NCBI GenBank assembly: GCA_003427395.1
Contig: BFEA01000267.1
Span: 1,949,206-1,990,022, forward strand
DNA from: Chara braunii
Taxonomy: Eukaryota > Streptophyta > Charophyceae > Charales > Characeae
Direction: 5' to 3'
Length of the DNA: 40,817 nucleotides
Shown: piece after piece, positions 28,679 to 38,285 of the stretch
Layout: the number at the start of each line of letters is the position of its first letter
Numbering within the stretch: the first letter of the stretch is position 1
Position numbers and translations under genes: made by a program
The notes under the pieces: model-generated
The model's input: the letters and a program-made list of their open reading frames with translations, nothing else
Told to the model about the DNA's origin: nothing
Databases searched by the model: none

Positions 28679-30147
28679 GCTCTATGACGCACGAGCTTAC
28701 GTGTCCACGCTGGTTCATGTGCTCCTTTCAATTTTCTTCTTCTTAATTAAAAGAGGTTTATAAACTATGTCTTCGACTTTGTCTTTTTGGATTCCAATGT
28801 AATTTTGCAGGCTTCGACTTGGTTGGGGTATCCATGGGTTGCTTTGCGTCCGTTATTTTGTCGAGTCCTTAGTTCTCTTTGCAATTTTGGAAATGTCCTT
28901 ACAATTATTGTGAATCTCAATTTTTAAGTAGAAGAAGATATGAATCGACGTAGAATTTTCGTGCCTTAGGAAGCACCCTCAAAATTTATTTTTGGAATTT
29001 TCAATTTTAAATTAGTAGTAGGAATAAGGTGCAGCTTTAACTGGCATTTCACGACGAAATCCACATAAGTATTTTCGTGCCCTCATGTTTTCCACGAATG
29101 CATTTCTCCGCCCACACTCTTGCATGCAATCTTTCCTTCCGCTCTTCGTTCTTCTCCTTTGCACCTTCCGCGACAAACTGTAACCGTCTTCTTCTCGCTC
29201 CTTTCACACCTTCTCTTCCTTCTTGGTCTCCTTGAATCTTGGTCCCACCTTACACGATCTCTCGTAATCTCTGTTTTCCCGTCTTCGACAACTCTCACAA
29301 AGGATCTTATCGATCCTAGATGACCTTAGAAGTCTGACCACAACATTTAGAGTGGCTCCAAACCCCTCACTCTGCGATTCGATTGGCTACGAGCCTACGA
29401 GTACTTTGTCGGATCAGCATGACCTTCTTGACGTGTCTCTGCTCGCCTCTCCTTTCCTTCTCTTCCTCTTTTGATCATACCCTCTCTGCTTCCTTGCAGA
29501 TGTGTCCTTCTCTCCCTCTCACATGTTATCTTCCAACCTAGTTGGAGAAGTGGCTAGATAGTGGCGGTGATTAGAAAGTTAGACTCCCGACAAGTCTATT
29601 GCAGCGTTGTGTGATTGCGCGCCGAGTTGTTGTGATGAAATGCATGATCTGGCCGGATCAGCCCAAAAGTTGGGTTGAGGGTGACGATTGCCAGTAGGTG
29701 TGCCGATTGCGTTGTGACGGGGACGATTGATGTTTAGGCAAGGTAAAAAGATGGTGGTTGGTTAGATGGGCAGGGTGCCATGAATATAAGACTGGAAGGA
29801 TCCGCGTCTTTATTCTCTCTCACTTTTTCTTCGATTTATTTTAAATAAGAGTTGCATGGCAAGACAACAATTTTTTTTGTCTCCATTTAAATCGTGAACA
29901 ACTCCTCTATCTATGAGTCTCACGACCTTGGTCTGTGTAAATAGATGCATGGATGTGATTCGATGGGTGATTGTGAGTGAAACCGGTCGGGCCTGAAAAA
30001 ATGGAATTTGCAAAAAAGAACAAAATCGGCACGACAAATATCTAATGGTCAAAATGATTTTTTTTTCCCTTATATTTTTCCCTGAAAGATCACGACCTAA
30101 TCTACGGACCCTCAAAGACCTTTTGATGAATTCTTCTGAGCACAAAA

Positions 30148-30290
30148 AATCGGCAAAGTTGCCGATTGTGAATGGCGGGATTGGACCCGCCTGTGACGAA
30201 CGGTGGTCGTCGCCCCTCCGTACAACCCGGCCCTAGCTCACCGGGCCGAGGGGTTTCGGCTGGTGGGGGGACCAAGGGGTTTAACCGCGT
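30148..30290. other. GC-rich tRNA-like hairpin cluster inside the solo LTR
   Basis: Consecutive perfect stems: AATCGGCAA/TTGCCGATT, GGCGGG/CCCGCC, GACGA/TCGTC with a 7-nt loop (read on the minus strand) and GGCCC/GGGCC. On the minus strand the last three sit like the D, anticodon and T arms of a tRNA, but no acceptor stem forms. On the plus strand, TAGCTCACCGGG resembles an A box and GGTTTAACC a weak B box. The intact LTR has nothing like it. It may be a SINE head or tRNA remnant; the orientation is unclear. Confidence 0.35.
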
Positions 30291-31109
30291 GTCCTTTCTA
30301 TAGACGCAATGTATGCAAATATGTCCCGTTACTCTCATTCCCTTGCAAGAAGAATGCACAACAACACATGGCGCTGATCATTTTTAAAGTCTAAGAGCAT
30401 TGGGTCTTGCATGATCTGTTGATGAAAATGATGTTATCTCCTTCTTGACTCAGACTAACCTTTTAATCGCCTAACTTTTGTATGGAATGGACTTCAAATT
30501 TTTCTAATGATCGCATACTTGGATAATTGGTTCCTCTCATGGATATGATATGAGAATCATATGACTCGAATATGTGGATCCACTTGGAAATAGTAGTCGA
30601 TGAAATTTCTCTTCATGGATATTCTCTAGCTTTATGCATATGCAGATAGTTAGCGAGCTAGGCACTCGTTACACTCTTCTGGTTGCCTGAGTGAATGTGG
30701 ATGGCGCTCGTCCCTGAGTCTTCTGCAAGTTGACTCAGCGAAGAGTAAAGTCATTGTCTTTGGATTTGAAATACCTGTGGATACACTACGTCCGTTACAC
30801 TTCTGCTTGCATGAAAAAGAAGTTTTGTTCAAGTGATGCACACATCTGTCATATATGTCTGCATAGGAAAGGATCGACGTGCCTAATGAACTGTAAACGT
30901 GTGTGACGGGTGTTGTCTTTGCCTCTTGATAAATCCTCCTGCGATATTTTCTAGTGCGTCTCAGTTCTCTGCTTCATCGCCGTGTAGACATCCCTATCCG
31001 TGTCTCGAGTTGTCGTATAGCGAGGACCGACCAAATGTATATGAGTGAGATGTGCACAATGTTTTAGTATACATCGAATGACTGTATCGGTTACGTTCTT
31101 AGAGGCAGT

Positions 31110-31370
31110 GCCTGGGTTTCATTAATTTTAGGCTTATGATTGTTGACACCGTCTTCCCTCCCTATTTCATCCTATTGTGTTTTAATTAGTTGATCATCAT
31201 TTCGTGGCCGATTGTTCCTCCCCATTGGCCGCATCATGGTGTTTATAACCCGAGTGTGGACTTACAGAACGACTGAGGTCGAAAGGGTTGACTTATGTAC
31301 AAAGTTGATAGTCGGAAGTTGCGAAAAGAATTGTGTGCTTGCGTCCCTCTGATTCTGATTCTGAACTCAG
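31110..31370 (+). pseudogene. Decayed LTR-encoded ORF in the solo LTR
   Basis: The translation aligns with the LTR ORF of the intact element. IVDTVFPPY, LIIISW and PPHWP correspond to IIDTHFPPY, LIVIPW and EPHWP. After a 1-nt shift, EC..TER..SKG..Y.V corresponds to ECQRFERYESRGFHY, and LRPSDSDS to the C-terminal LRPSTSDS. Stops are present (for example TAG in place of a Glu codon), so it is dead. It is useful as a comparison for codon-level conservation. Confidence 0.6.
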
Positions 31371-31680
31371 CGAGACACATCGGCATACTCTCACTCGTAC
31401 TCGAGATCCTTCATACACCCCCGCACTACATCGTAGAGCATGTGACAATGGCCACATGCATTTTTTGAATTACAGAGACATCATTTGCTCGCCACTTCGC
31501 CTTTTGCCTTCGTCTTAACCATACTTGGACCTGCGTGGGAGACTCTAGTTTCGATCTGGAACTCCATACATTCCATTTCCATAAAATCCTTCACACACCC
31601 CCATTGCATGGTTTCCGAGCTTTTTCTACATTTTAGTGCATGAAAAGTAGTATAGGGCCTGAGGTTGAGCATCACAGCTC

Positions 31681-33464
31681 TGTCGCAACAGTTCTTGGTG
31701 CCTCCTATGAACAAAACCACGATGCTCTTCCAAGCTGCACTGCTTGAGGCCACTTGAGTACAAACAGAGTGAGAATAAATGATCAACAATATACCCTCCT
31801 AAGGGAGGCAGTCATGGCGATCAACCATCCGGGGGGAATAGGTTCAAGACAAACGACACTAACAATGACTTATTTGGGAGTTGCCAACCACTGGTCTTCC
31901 AAGTGCAAATTATGCGGAGGATGATCACAAACAACAAAATAAAATACGGAACTGTAAAGATACTAAGGAGCAAGCTAGACTACCGTGGTCAGATGAAAGT
32001 GACCAGACCGACAACCACATGACACTTAATAATGGCATCCACAAGACGGATGACAATGGGTTGTTGGATAGTCACGTTGCCTCACGGCGGGCCTCTACCC
32101 CACAGAGTTAGGTAACCAAAAGCCACCAATTTATGATTAATGGTGCTATCTATATGGGTACAATTACTAGGACAGTCGATGGTCATATGAACTTACTATG
32201 GGTCCCTACCCCGTTGCCGGAAGCAGCCGTCTAAGATGTGGTGGATCTGGGCATGTATGGCTCACCTGATGTAGTGCAGAGTAAGGTGCGGAAAGCTCCT
32301 GGGATGCACGAAGATCAACAATCTGATCAACCAGATATGTCGATTGCGGAAAATGCTTCGAGCGGAGGAGGGATTTTTGCACAATTAACGAGAAGTATTT
32401 CCCCTTATCGAGGCTTTTTTCGAAGTTTCCATGACTGACGAGCTCGGGTTGCCCTTCCCCTACGCTCCCCTCTGCTTGAGAATGAAAGACCGATAACTAA
32501 TGTTCAAACTTGACATTTCAAATAGTATCGCTAACCTTTTTCATTCGAGTTTGTATATAATAGTTGAGAAACTTAATCATTGTTAAGGATTAGGTTGAGA
32601 GACAAATTTGTGTAGATTTATTTAGCACCTATAAGATTGTTGTCGACATCTGAAAGGAGTGTGAGTGATATGGGTAGTGGTGGAGAGACTACTCTTTATG
32701 GTAAGTTTAAACCACCACTCCCCCTAACAGTAAAAAATTGGCTTTGTAAAGAAAGTCGCGCGCCCGAAGAATTTAAAGGTCGGTAGCTATTGGAAAACAA
32801 AAAGAAAAAGTGCGAAGTTTGACGATTTTTTACGTGAAGAGGAATGCTCCAAAAACCTAACATTTACGCTATCCATAGATTAGGTCTCGAACGTACCACG
32901 TAAAATGTTTTAAAAATGAAGAATGTAGACCACGAAAATAAACTTTCCGGCGATTTGGCGATTTTTTTTTATTTTTCGTTGTTACTTTAAGCGGAATAAG
33001 TTTGCAGAGTGGAAAAAATGTTTTGACTTCAATGATTTTCCACACTCATATTGTTCAAAATAATGGGCTAAAAAAATTGGAAAAATTGGCTCGTAGATTA
33101 GGTGCTGGTCTTTTGAATAACAATATTAAAATTTAAAACAAAAGAAGTTATAAGATAATTAAAAAAATTGTGAGTCAAATTGTTAGTTTTCGTTTGTTTT
33201 CCTCTCGTTTTTTCGAGGACTATGCTATCAGTAGCCTTGATTAAGTGTTGCTACCGGTCCCTCAAAGTGAATATTAGAAGAGGGAGAGGCATTTTAAGAG
33301 GGACTGTACTCACTCAATGCATGGTAGGAAACCAATCTTAGCAGCTATGGTGTCAATGAGGTTATTAAAATGGAAGAGTGGGACTTTAATCTAACGAGCT
33401 CTGAGCACTTAGGACCGAAAAAAAACAAAACATGCTAGACATGAAATAATTTTGGACTATTACC
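31681..33464. other. Intergenic, nothing recognised
   Basis: Mostly AT-rich. Frames of 60-100 codons occur without recognisable content. No RNA gene or repeat boundary found. Confidence 0.45.
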
Positions 33465-33568
33465 GATGATTATACTAATCTTCTTTGTATGGCCCAACTT
33501 TTAATAGATATCTTGTGAGGATTATATTAATCTTCTTTGTACGGACTAAATTTTAATAGATGTCTTTA
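33465..33568. repeat. Tandem duplication, 52-bp period
   Basis: GATGATTATACTAATCTTC (33465) and GAGGATTATATTAATCTTC (33517) begin two diverged head-to-tail copies. Confidence 0.8.
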
Positions 33569-33576
33569 ACAACAAC

Positions 33577-33734
33577 TGCCTACCATCTTCCCTTGAAGTT
33601 AGAACATAAAATAAATCATTGGTAAATGCGTCATAAAAAAAAAGAATGCATAGAGTGCCTACTATCCTCCCTAAAAGTTAGAACAAACACAAATCATCAG
33701 CAAATGCATCATAAATAAATGAAATGCATAGATT
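33577..33734. repeat. Tandem duplication, 79-bp period
   Basis: TGCCTACCATCTTCCC (33577) and TGCCTACTATCCTCCC (33656) begin two diverged copies, each ending near AATGCATAGA. It lies almost directly after the 52-bp duplication. Confidence 0.8.
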
Positions 33735-35000
33735 GCATTTTATTCCTTTATCTGCATATGCATTTTATTTATGTTTCCGACAACAACTCTATGTAGACAA
33801 CGAGTAAGGTCCCGACATAGTAGGCTTAGTTGTTGGTCACTTGGCATAGGGGCTACCAAACGATATCTTACTCACTAGGATTGCAGTTTCAGAAATTGCA
33901 CGAAACCTCTACAAAGTGTTATCGCAAATGAACAAATCCTATATATATCTCGATGGGCAATGGTTGGAAAATAAAAAATATCCGCTTCAGTTTTTTTATT
34001 TATAATAGTGTTGTTAACCCTTTTGGTTTAATATTGCTACTTATTAGAAGAATGCGCTGATGATTAACTTTGAAGGAAAAGTTAACCAGGAAGAGGTAAT
34101 GTCAATTCAATACATCACTGTAGTTGGTTCTGAGAAATTCCAAATTACTTGTTTCATTTATGTAGTTTCATCCGGATCCGAGCCTAAGTTTGTGTTTTAA
34201 AAATCCGTGGGTACACCAACTAAGATAGACCTATATTATTCACATGAATACAATGTGTGCTCATTATTGTTGTATTTAGACTGAAGGATACCCCAAATAC
34301 AATTATTATATTTGTTCTGTTGTACATTATATTCGTTGAAGAGGATTAGTGGTAGTGACTCATAAGTAATATTTTTGCACTTCCGACCTTTATAGTTCTT
34401 GAATGAAAACTGGTTGGTTAAAAGTTTTGCGCAAAACCCATGCACAAAAAACAGAAGTACTGTGAGCTACTTGCAACTCCTCGCTTTTTGACTATGACAC
34501 CCACACTTAGCGACGTTCGCGCCTATATCAAATGTCTCTTTTTGTTCTCCTGTCACCTTTGCTATCTATGTGTTTTATTTTTGCCTACATGTTGTTTTTA
34601 TTCCTTCTCCTTCCTTCCCATCCTTAGTTACACCCAAGGGTTGAGTTAGTGTGTTCGAAGAGCAAATTCTAAATGCATTGGGCATAATATATTGGAAGAA
34701 TGGTAAAAAATCACTGCTATAGATTATAGGATCTTCAAAAGGTCTTTAAGTTAATAATCCGAGCGAGGTGATTGAATGCCTTGTGATTGTGGTTCCATAT
34801 GTAAGATGAGAGACTGACTATGTGAGGTTTGGTTTAAGGATACTTTAGCAGTAGGTTTTAAGTAGAGCAAAGTTGGACAGATGTATTGGTGAGGTCTCGA
34901 CTCTCGAGTGGTAATTTATAAGGATTGGAACTTCAAGCAGATGAGTTGTTTTCGTATTAAATTTCACTTGTGTTGTTTTTTTCTTATTTTCAAAACATTT
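33735..35000. other. Intergenic, nothing recognised
   Basis: AT-rich sequence without a convincing gene. It ends in a T-rich tract leading to TTTTGCAG (splice-acceptor-like) at about 34998-35005. Confidence 0.4.
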
Positions 35001-35005
35001 TGCAG

Positions 35006-35151
35006 AATCTACACCTTCTAAACAAAAGCACAAAAAGCACAAAAAGCACAAAAAGCACGAAAAGCACGAAAAGCACGAAAAGCTAAAAAAGCCGGAAAAG
35101 CACGAAAAACACGAAAAACACGAGAAGCACGAAAAGGACAAAATATACTAA
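35006..35151 (+). repeat. 9-bp repeat coding (Lys/Glu-Lys-His)n; possible terminal exon
   Basis: About 13 tandem copies of AAAAAGCAC or GAAAAGCAC. On the plus strand they read as Lys-Lys-His then Glu-Lys-His units and end ...KDKIY plus a TAA at about 35149-35151. Some units differ only synonymously (AAG/AAA, GAA/GAG). A pyrimidine-rich tract with TTTTGCAG precedes the stretch, as at the start of an exon. I cannot find upstream exons, and the same repeat is also open on the minus strand, so an untranslated minisatellite is equally possible. Confidence 0.45.
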
Positions 35152-35343
35152 CAAAATCACGGACCGTCGCTTGGAACAGACAAGGTCCGAATCGAAGTCC
35201 GAATTGAATTTCTCACAAGCATCACACCCCACCGTCTATTCTGAAACGGATGTCATTGTTTACCGCATCTTCGACAGTACGAATGCCATCAATAGCTTCT
35301 TCGGACTCCTGTCCCCCGCAGCCTTGGCCACATTGGCCAGGGC

Positions 35344-35347
<4 letters not shown>

Positions 35348-35413
<66 letters not shown>
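35348..35413. repeat. (GA)n microsatellite
   Basis: A pure GA array. The flanking ORF (35171-35437) reads through it as Arg-Glu repeats and has no recognised domain. Confidence 0.97.
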
Positions 35414-35416
<3 letters not shown>

Positions 35417-35427
35417 AGGACCACCGG

Positions 35428-35575
35428 TCCAGTTTAAAAAGTGAACGTTTTTACAGCTGAAGTTTCAAACTGAACTTTTTTGCAGTTTGAGTTCCGAACT
35501 GAACATTTGTGCAGCTCGAGAATCGAAACCCTCTTTTGCTGTTTGAATTTCAGCCTGAGCATTTTGCAGAACATG
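35428..35575. repeat. Degenerate ~30-bp tandem repeat, about five units
   Basis: Successive units share the pattern AGTTyC(A)ACTGAACNTTTTTGCAGyTyG, for example TTTCAAACTGAACTTTTTTG and TTCCGAACTGAACATTTGTG. Unit length varies from 27 to 32 bp. It begins just after the GA array. Confidence 0.65.
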
Positions 35576-35665
35576 CTTTCTTTTGCAGGGGCAAACTCGA
35601 ACCAGCACTTTTTTTCTGAGCTTATCTTTTAAAAAAACTCGCACAAAGACTTCTTTCTGGTCCTT

Positions 35666-35684
35666 ATGCATGCATGCATGCATG
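35666..35684. repeat. Short (ATGC)n repeat
   Basis: Nearly five ATGC units, self-complementary, so it could form a cruciform. Confidence 0.85.
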
Positions 35685-36587
35685 TTTGATGTTGTCAGTT
35701 GCCCCATTTGATTTGCTGCCTTCCTCGTGTGGCCGGCCCCATAACGGTTTTCCTGAACAGGCAAAAAAAAAAATAAAAAAAAAATCAGAAAAACATAAAA
35801 TTTGACCCCCCAAAGGCTAATAATTTCAGTTTTGCACCCAACGTAACCTATGAGCTCAAAAGTGGGGGGCCCCATTAACCACTGTTGAGGCGAGGGCGAG
35901 TAAGGTAACTAGCGACTCATGTCTATCACTCAGCCATCAAAGCAAATAGCCTACGTTGCAAAGTTGCAAACAGTCAGTCAAATACAGGTTGCCGATTCTC
36001 ACCATGCACCGGAGAGACATTCGCTTGACCCACAAACCCGAAGACAGCACTACCGGTAGTCCACTGCGGCTCCTATCAGCTATACCACGTCCGGGAGGAC
36101 CGTCATTTGGCTTCCGCTGTGCTGCTATGGCGTCCGTTATTTCTGCCCTTACTGAGTCTGGTTGGCGTGATGGCTTGCAGACTGATGGTTCAGCCGACAC
36201 CCAATTATCCCAACCTATATCTTGGCTCTTACCTGACCCCCAGGAAGGGGATTTGCAGCCTAAATGTATCAGACACACCCCCAACAACGTGCACCAAAGT
36301 CGTGCCGGGCACGCTCCTTTCACATTTAATTTATTACCTGTTGTAACAGATGATTGCTTGAAGGTATTGATAACCCGTGCCCTTCTCGATGCACCTGGGA
36401 TTGTCGTCCCTTCCCCCAACTTAGTATCCACGAAAACTCGCCTCTTTAGATAACCCTGAGTGTGTATTTTATGGGTTTGTTGTATAGGTGGCATATCATC
36501 TGACAGCTAACAATCGGACTCTAACAGTGATACTGGGGCTTTCTGCTTCCCCCCCCCCCCTCCCCCTGGCTCTCCTCCTTTTCTTTC
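35685..36587. other. Region upstream of AMT1, promoter and leader presumed
   Basis: Overlapping 165- to 185-codon frames on both strands (35937-36494) lack any recognisable domain and look like chance. The region should contain the AMT1 promoter and first leader exon. I see no clear TATA box or donor site that I would defend. Confidence 0.35.
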
Positions 36588-36606
36588 CTTTCTGTGCTTG
36601 TTTCAG
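36588..36606 (+). promoter_or_regulatory. Probable 3' splice site of a 5' UTR intron of AMT1
   Basis: A long C/T-rich tract (36546-36600) ends in TGCTTGTTTCAG, followed 26 bp later by the AMT1 ATG. This is the normal layout of an intron end in a 5' leader. The matching donor was not identified. Confidence 0.55.
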
Positions 36607-36632
36607 GTGGACTCCAGAGTTCAGAGGCCACG

Positions 36633-38285
36633 ATGGCGTCTGTTGAGTGCCAGAGCAGTAACCTAAAGGGGGTCCTCAAGATGATTGCTAATGCTTCGAA
36701 GTTGGATCCTGACTCCACGGAAGAATTCATAGACGCATTCTGCGCCGTACAGAATCGCTCAGATGATGCCGTTGCAGGGACAGATGCCATGTTCTTGCTG
36801 TTTTCCGCCTACCTGGTTTTCTTGATGCAGGCAGGATTCGCCGCCCTATGTGGTGGCAGTGTTCAGCGCGCGAGCGCTCTGAACATCATGCTTTACAACG
36901 TCATGGACGCTGCTGTCGGCGCCATCGCCTATTATCTTTTTGGGTACGCATTTGCTTATGGAGGCCCACCCCATAATGGCTTTATTGGCACCCGCAATTT
37001 TGCCATGCATAATTTCCACCACCCTACATTTGAAAACGGCAATCCCGTGAACCCAACGAGCCGTTGGTTGCACCAATGGGCATTTGCTGGGGTCGCAGCG
37101 GGGATCGCCAGCGGTTCCATCGCCGAGAGAACGCAGGTTACGGGATATCTGGTTTACGTCAGTTTCCTGTCTGCATTCGTCTACCCAATTATTTCACACT
37201 GGGTGTGGGCGCCAAGCGGCTGGATCAGTCCATTCAAGAAGAACCCGTTTCTGGGCGTAGGTATGGTGGATTTTGCAGGCAGCGGTGTCGTTCACATGAC
37301 AGGTGGGATCGCTGGGTTTTGGGGTGCAAGGATAGAGGGTGCACGCCTCGCCGTGCAACGCAAGTGGGCGCTCAGAAGGCTGGGTCAAAGAGCGCCGCCA
37401 GTGGCACAGGAGTCAAGAAACGACACTTTGATTGTGCTGGGAACTTGCTTGCTGTGGTTTACCTGGTACGGATTCAATCCTGGCTCGCTGACCTCCATTG
37501 TTCCCGTCGCCGGCGTTGCAAAGGACGTTGTCGTCGCGAGAACCTCCGTGACAACCACTCTAAGTGCTGGCACTGCCGCCTTGACCACACTGCTTGCTAA
37601 GAGGGGGCTCCTTGCCCTGAGGGGGAAGATGGGGTGGAGCGTGTCTGACACGTGCAACGGTCTTCTTGGCGGACTTGCAGCTGTAACTGCAGGGTGCTCA
37701 GTAATCGAGCCGTGGGCAGCTATCCTCCTTGGCTTCCTCGCTGCATGGGTTTTGATTGGCATGAATCTGCTGATGGATTGGATCGAATACGACGATCCAT
37801 TGGAGGCATTCCAACTGCATGCAGGCTGCGGTTTGCTGGGAGTCCTGTTTGTTGGATTGCTTGCCAAGAAGGAGTATCTCATGCAAGTGTACTCTCATTG
37901 GGAGGGAGAGTACTCTGGATTGTTCTACGGAGGAGGTGGAAGGCTGCTTGCGGCTCAGCTAATCGGTGCCATCTGCATTACAGCTTGGACGTCGGTCACG
38001 ATGGGGGTTGTCTTTAAGGTCCTCCACCTTTCCGTATTGCTGCGTATCTCCGAGGAGGATGAGCAGGCAGGGTACGACTATGCGATGCGCGGCGAGCCGG
38101 CTATAGCATGCCCAGCTGAGCCGGCTATAGGATGCGCTGCCGGGCCGGCTCTAGGATGCGCTGCCGCGCCGGCTCTAGGATGCGGAGCCAGGCCGGCTAT
38201 AAGATGTGTTTGCGGGCCTGCCGTGCACGGCGAGGCCAATATAGCACCCCCTCCTTTGCAAAATAGGCTGACAGCTCTCCCTTGA
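36633..38285 (+). CDS. AMT1: AMT1-type ammonium transporter
   Basis: A plasma-membrane ammonium uptake channel/transporter of the Amt/Mep/Rh family, plant AMT1 branch, intronless over 550 codons. The ATG at 36633 (MASVECQ) is chosen as the first in frame after the probable splice acceptor. Hallmarks in order: LLFSAYLVFLMQAGFAALCG (TM1), LYNVMDAAVGAIAYYLFG, QWAFAG and SGSIAERTQ, the Amt signature DFAGSGVVHMTGG with pore His221, FTWYGFNPGS, TALTTLLAKR-like and CNGLLGG blocks, and YDDPLEAFQLHAGCG with pore His396. The C-terminal helix LLRISEEDEQAGYDYAMRG has Ala484 where land-plant AMT1 proteins have a regulatory Thr. The last ~60 residues contain six copies of an 8-residue repeat, absent from known AMT1 tails as far as I know. 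Codon usage is balanced and there is no break, so the gene looks functional. Confidence 0.95.
   Translation: MASVECQSSNLKGVLKMIANASKLDPDSTEEFIDAFCAVQNRSDDAVAGTDAMFLLFSAYLVFLMQAGFAALCGGSVQRASALNIMLYNVMDAAVGAIAYYLFGYAFAYGGPPHNGFIGTRNFAMHNFHHPTFENGNPVNPTSRWLHQWAFAGVAAGIASGSIAERTQVTGYLVYVSFLSAFVYPIISHWVWAPSGWISPFKKNPFLGVGMVDFAGSGVVHMTGGIAGFWGARIEGARLAVQRKWALRRLGQRAPPVAQESRNDTLIVLGTCLLWFTWYGFNPGSLTSIVPVAGVAKDVVVARTSVTTTLSAGTAALTTLLAKRGLLALRGKMGWSVSDTCNGLLGGLAAVTAGCSVIEPWAAILLGFLAAWVLIGMNLLMDWIEYDDPLEAFQLHAGCGLLGVLFVGLLAKKEYLMQVYSHWEGEYSGLFYGGGGRLLAAQLIGAICITAWTSVTMGVVFKVLHLSVLLRISEEDEQAGYDYAMRGEPAIACPAEPAIGCAAGPALGCAAAPALGCGARPAIRCVCGPAVHGEANIAPPPLQNRLTALP
38094..38237 (+). repeat. Six 24-bp repeats in the AMT1 C-terminal tail
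   Basis: Units at 38094, 38118, 38142, 38166, 38190 and 38214 encode eight residues each (xPAIGCAA-like: EPAIACPA, EPAIGCAA, GPALGCAA, APALGCGA, RPAIRCVC, GPAVHGEA). The reading frame is kept, and the last two units are most diverged. The repeat adds six or more Cys residues to the cytosolic tail. Confidence 0.92.

Larger units (their letters stand above)
28683..31676 (+). mobile_element. Old solo LTR of the same gypsy lineage
   Basis: Diverged but collinear with the intact LTR. Matching blocks include GAATCTTGG near 29230, GATCAGCATG near 29416, GTGGCTAG near 29550, TGTATATGAGTGAG near 31036, the LTR open frame near 31110-31370, and the end GAGGTTG....TCACA (31661-31676). The 4-bp sequence GCTC flanks it at 28679-28682 and 31677-31680. 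No internal region is present, so it arose by LTR-LTR recombination. The first base of the expected TGTGA start is preserved, but the motif itself reads TATGA. Confidence 0.75.

Noticed and set aside
35937-36494. 165- and 185-codon frames on opposite strands upstream of AMT1
   Set aside because: Neither shows domains, codon bias or convincing start context. Overlapping antisense openness suggests chance.
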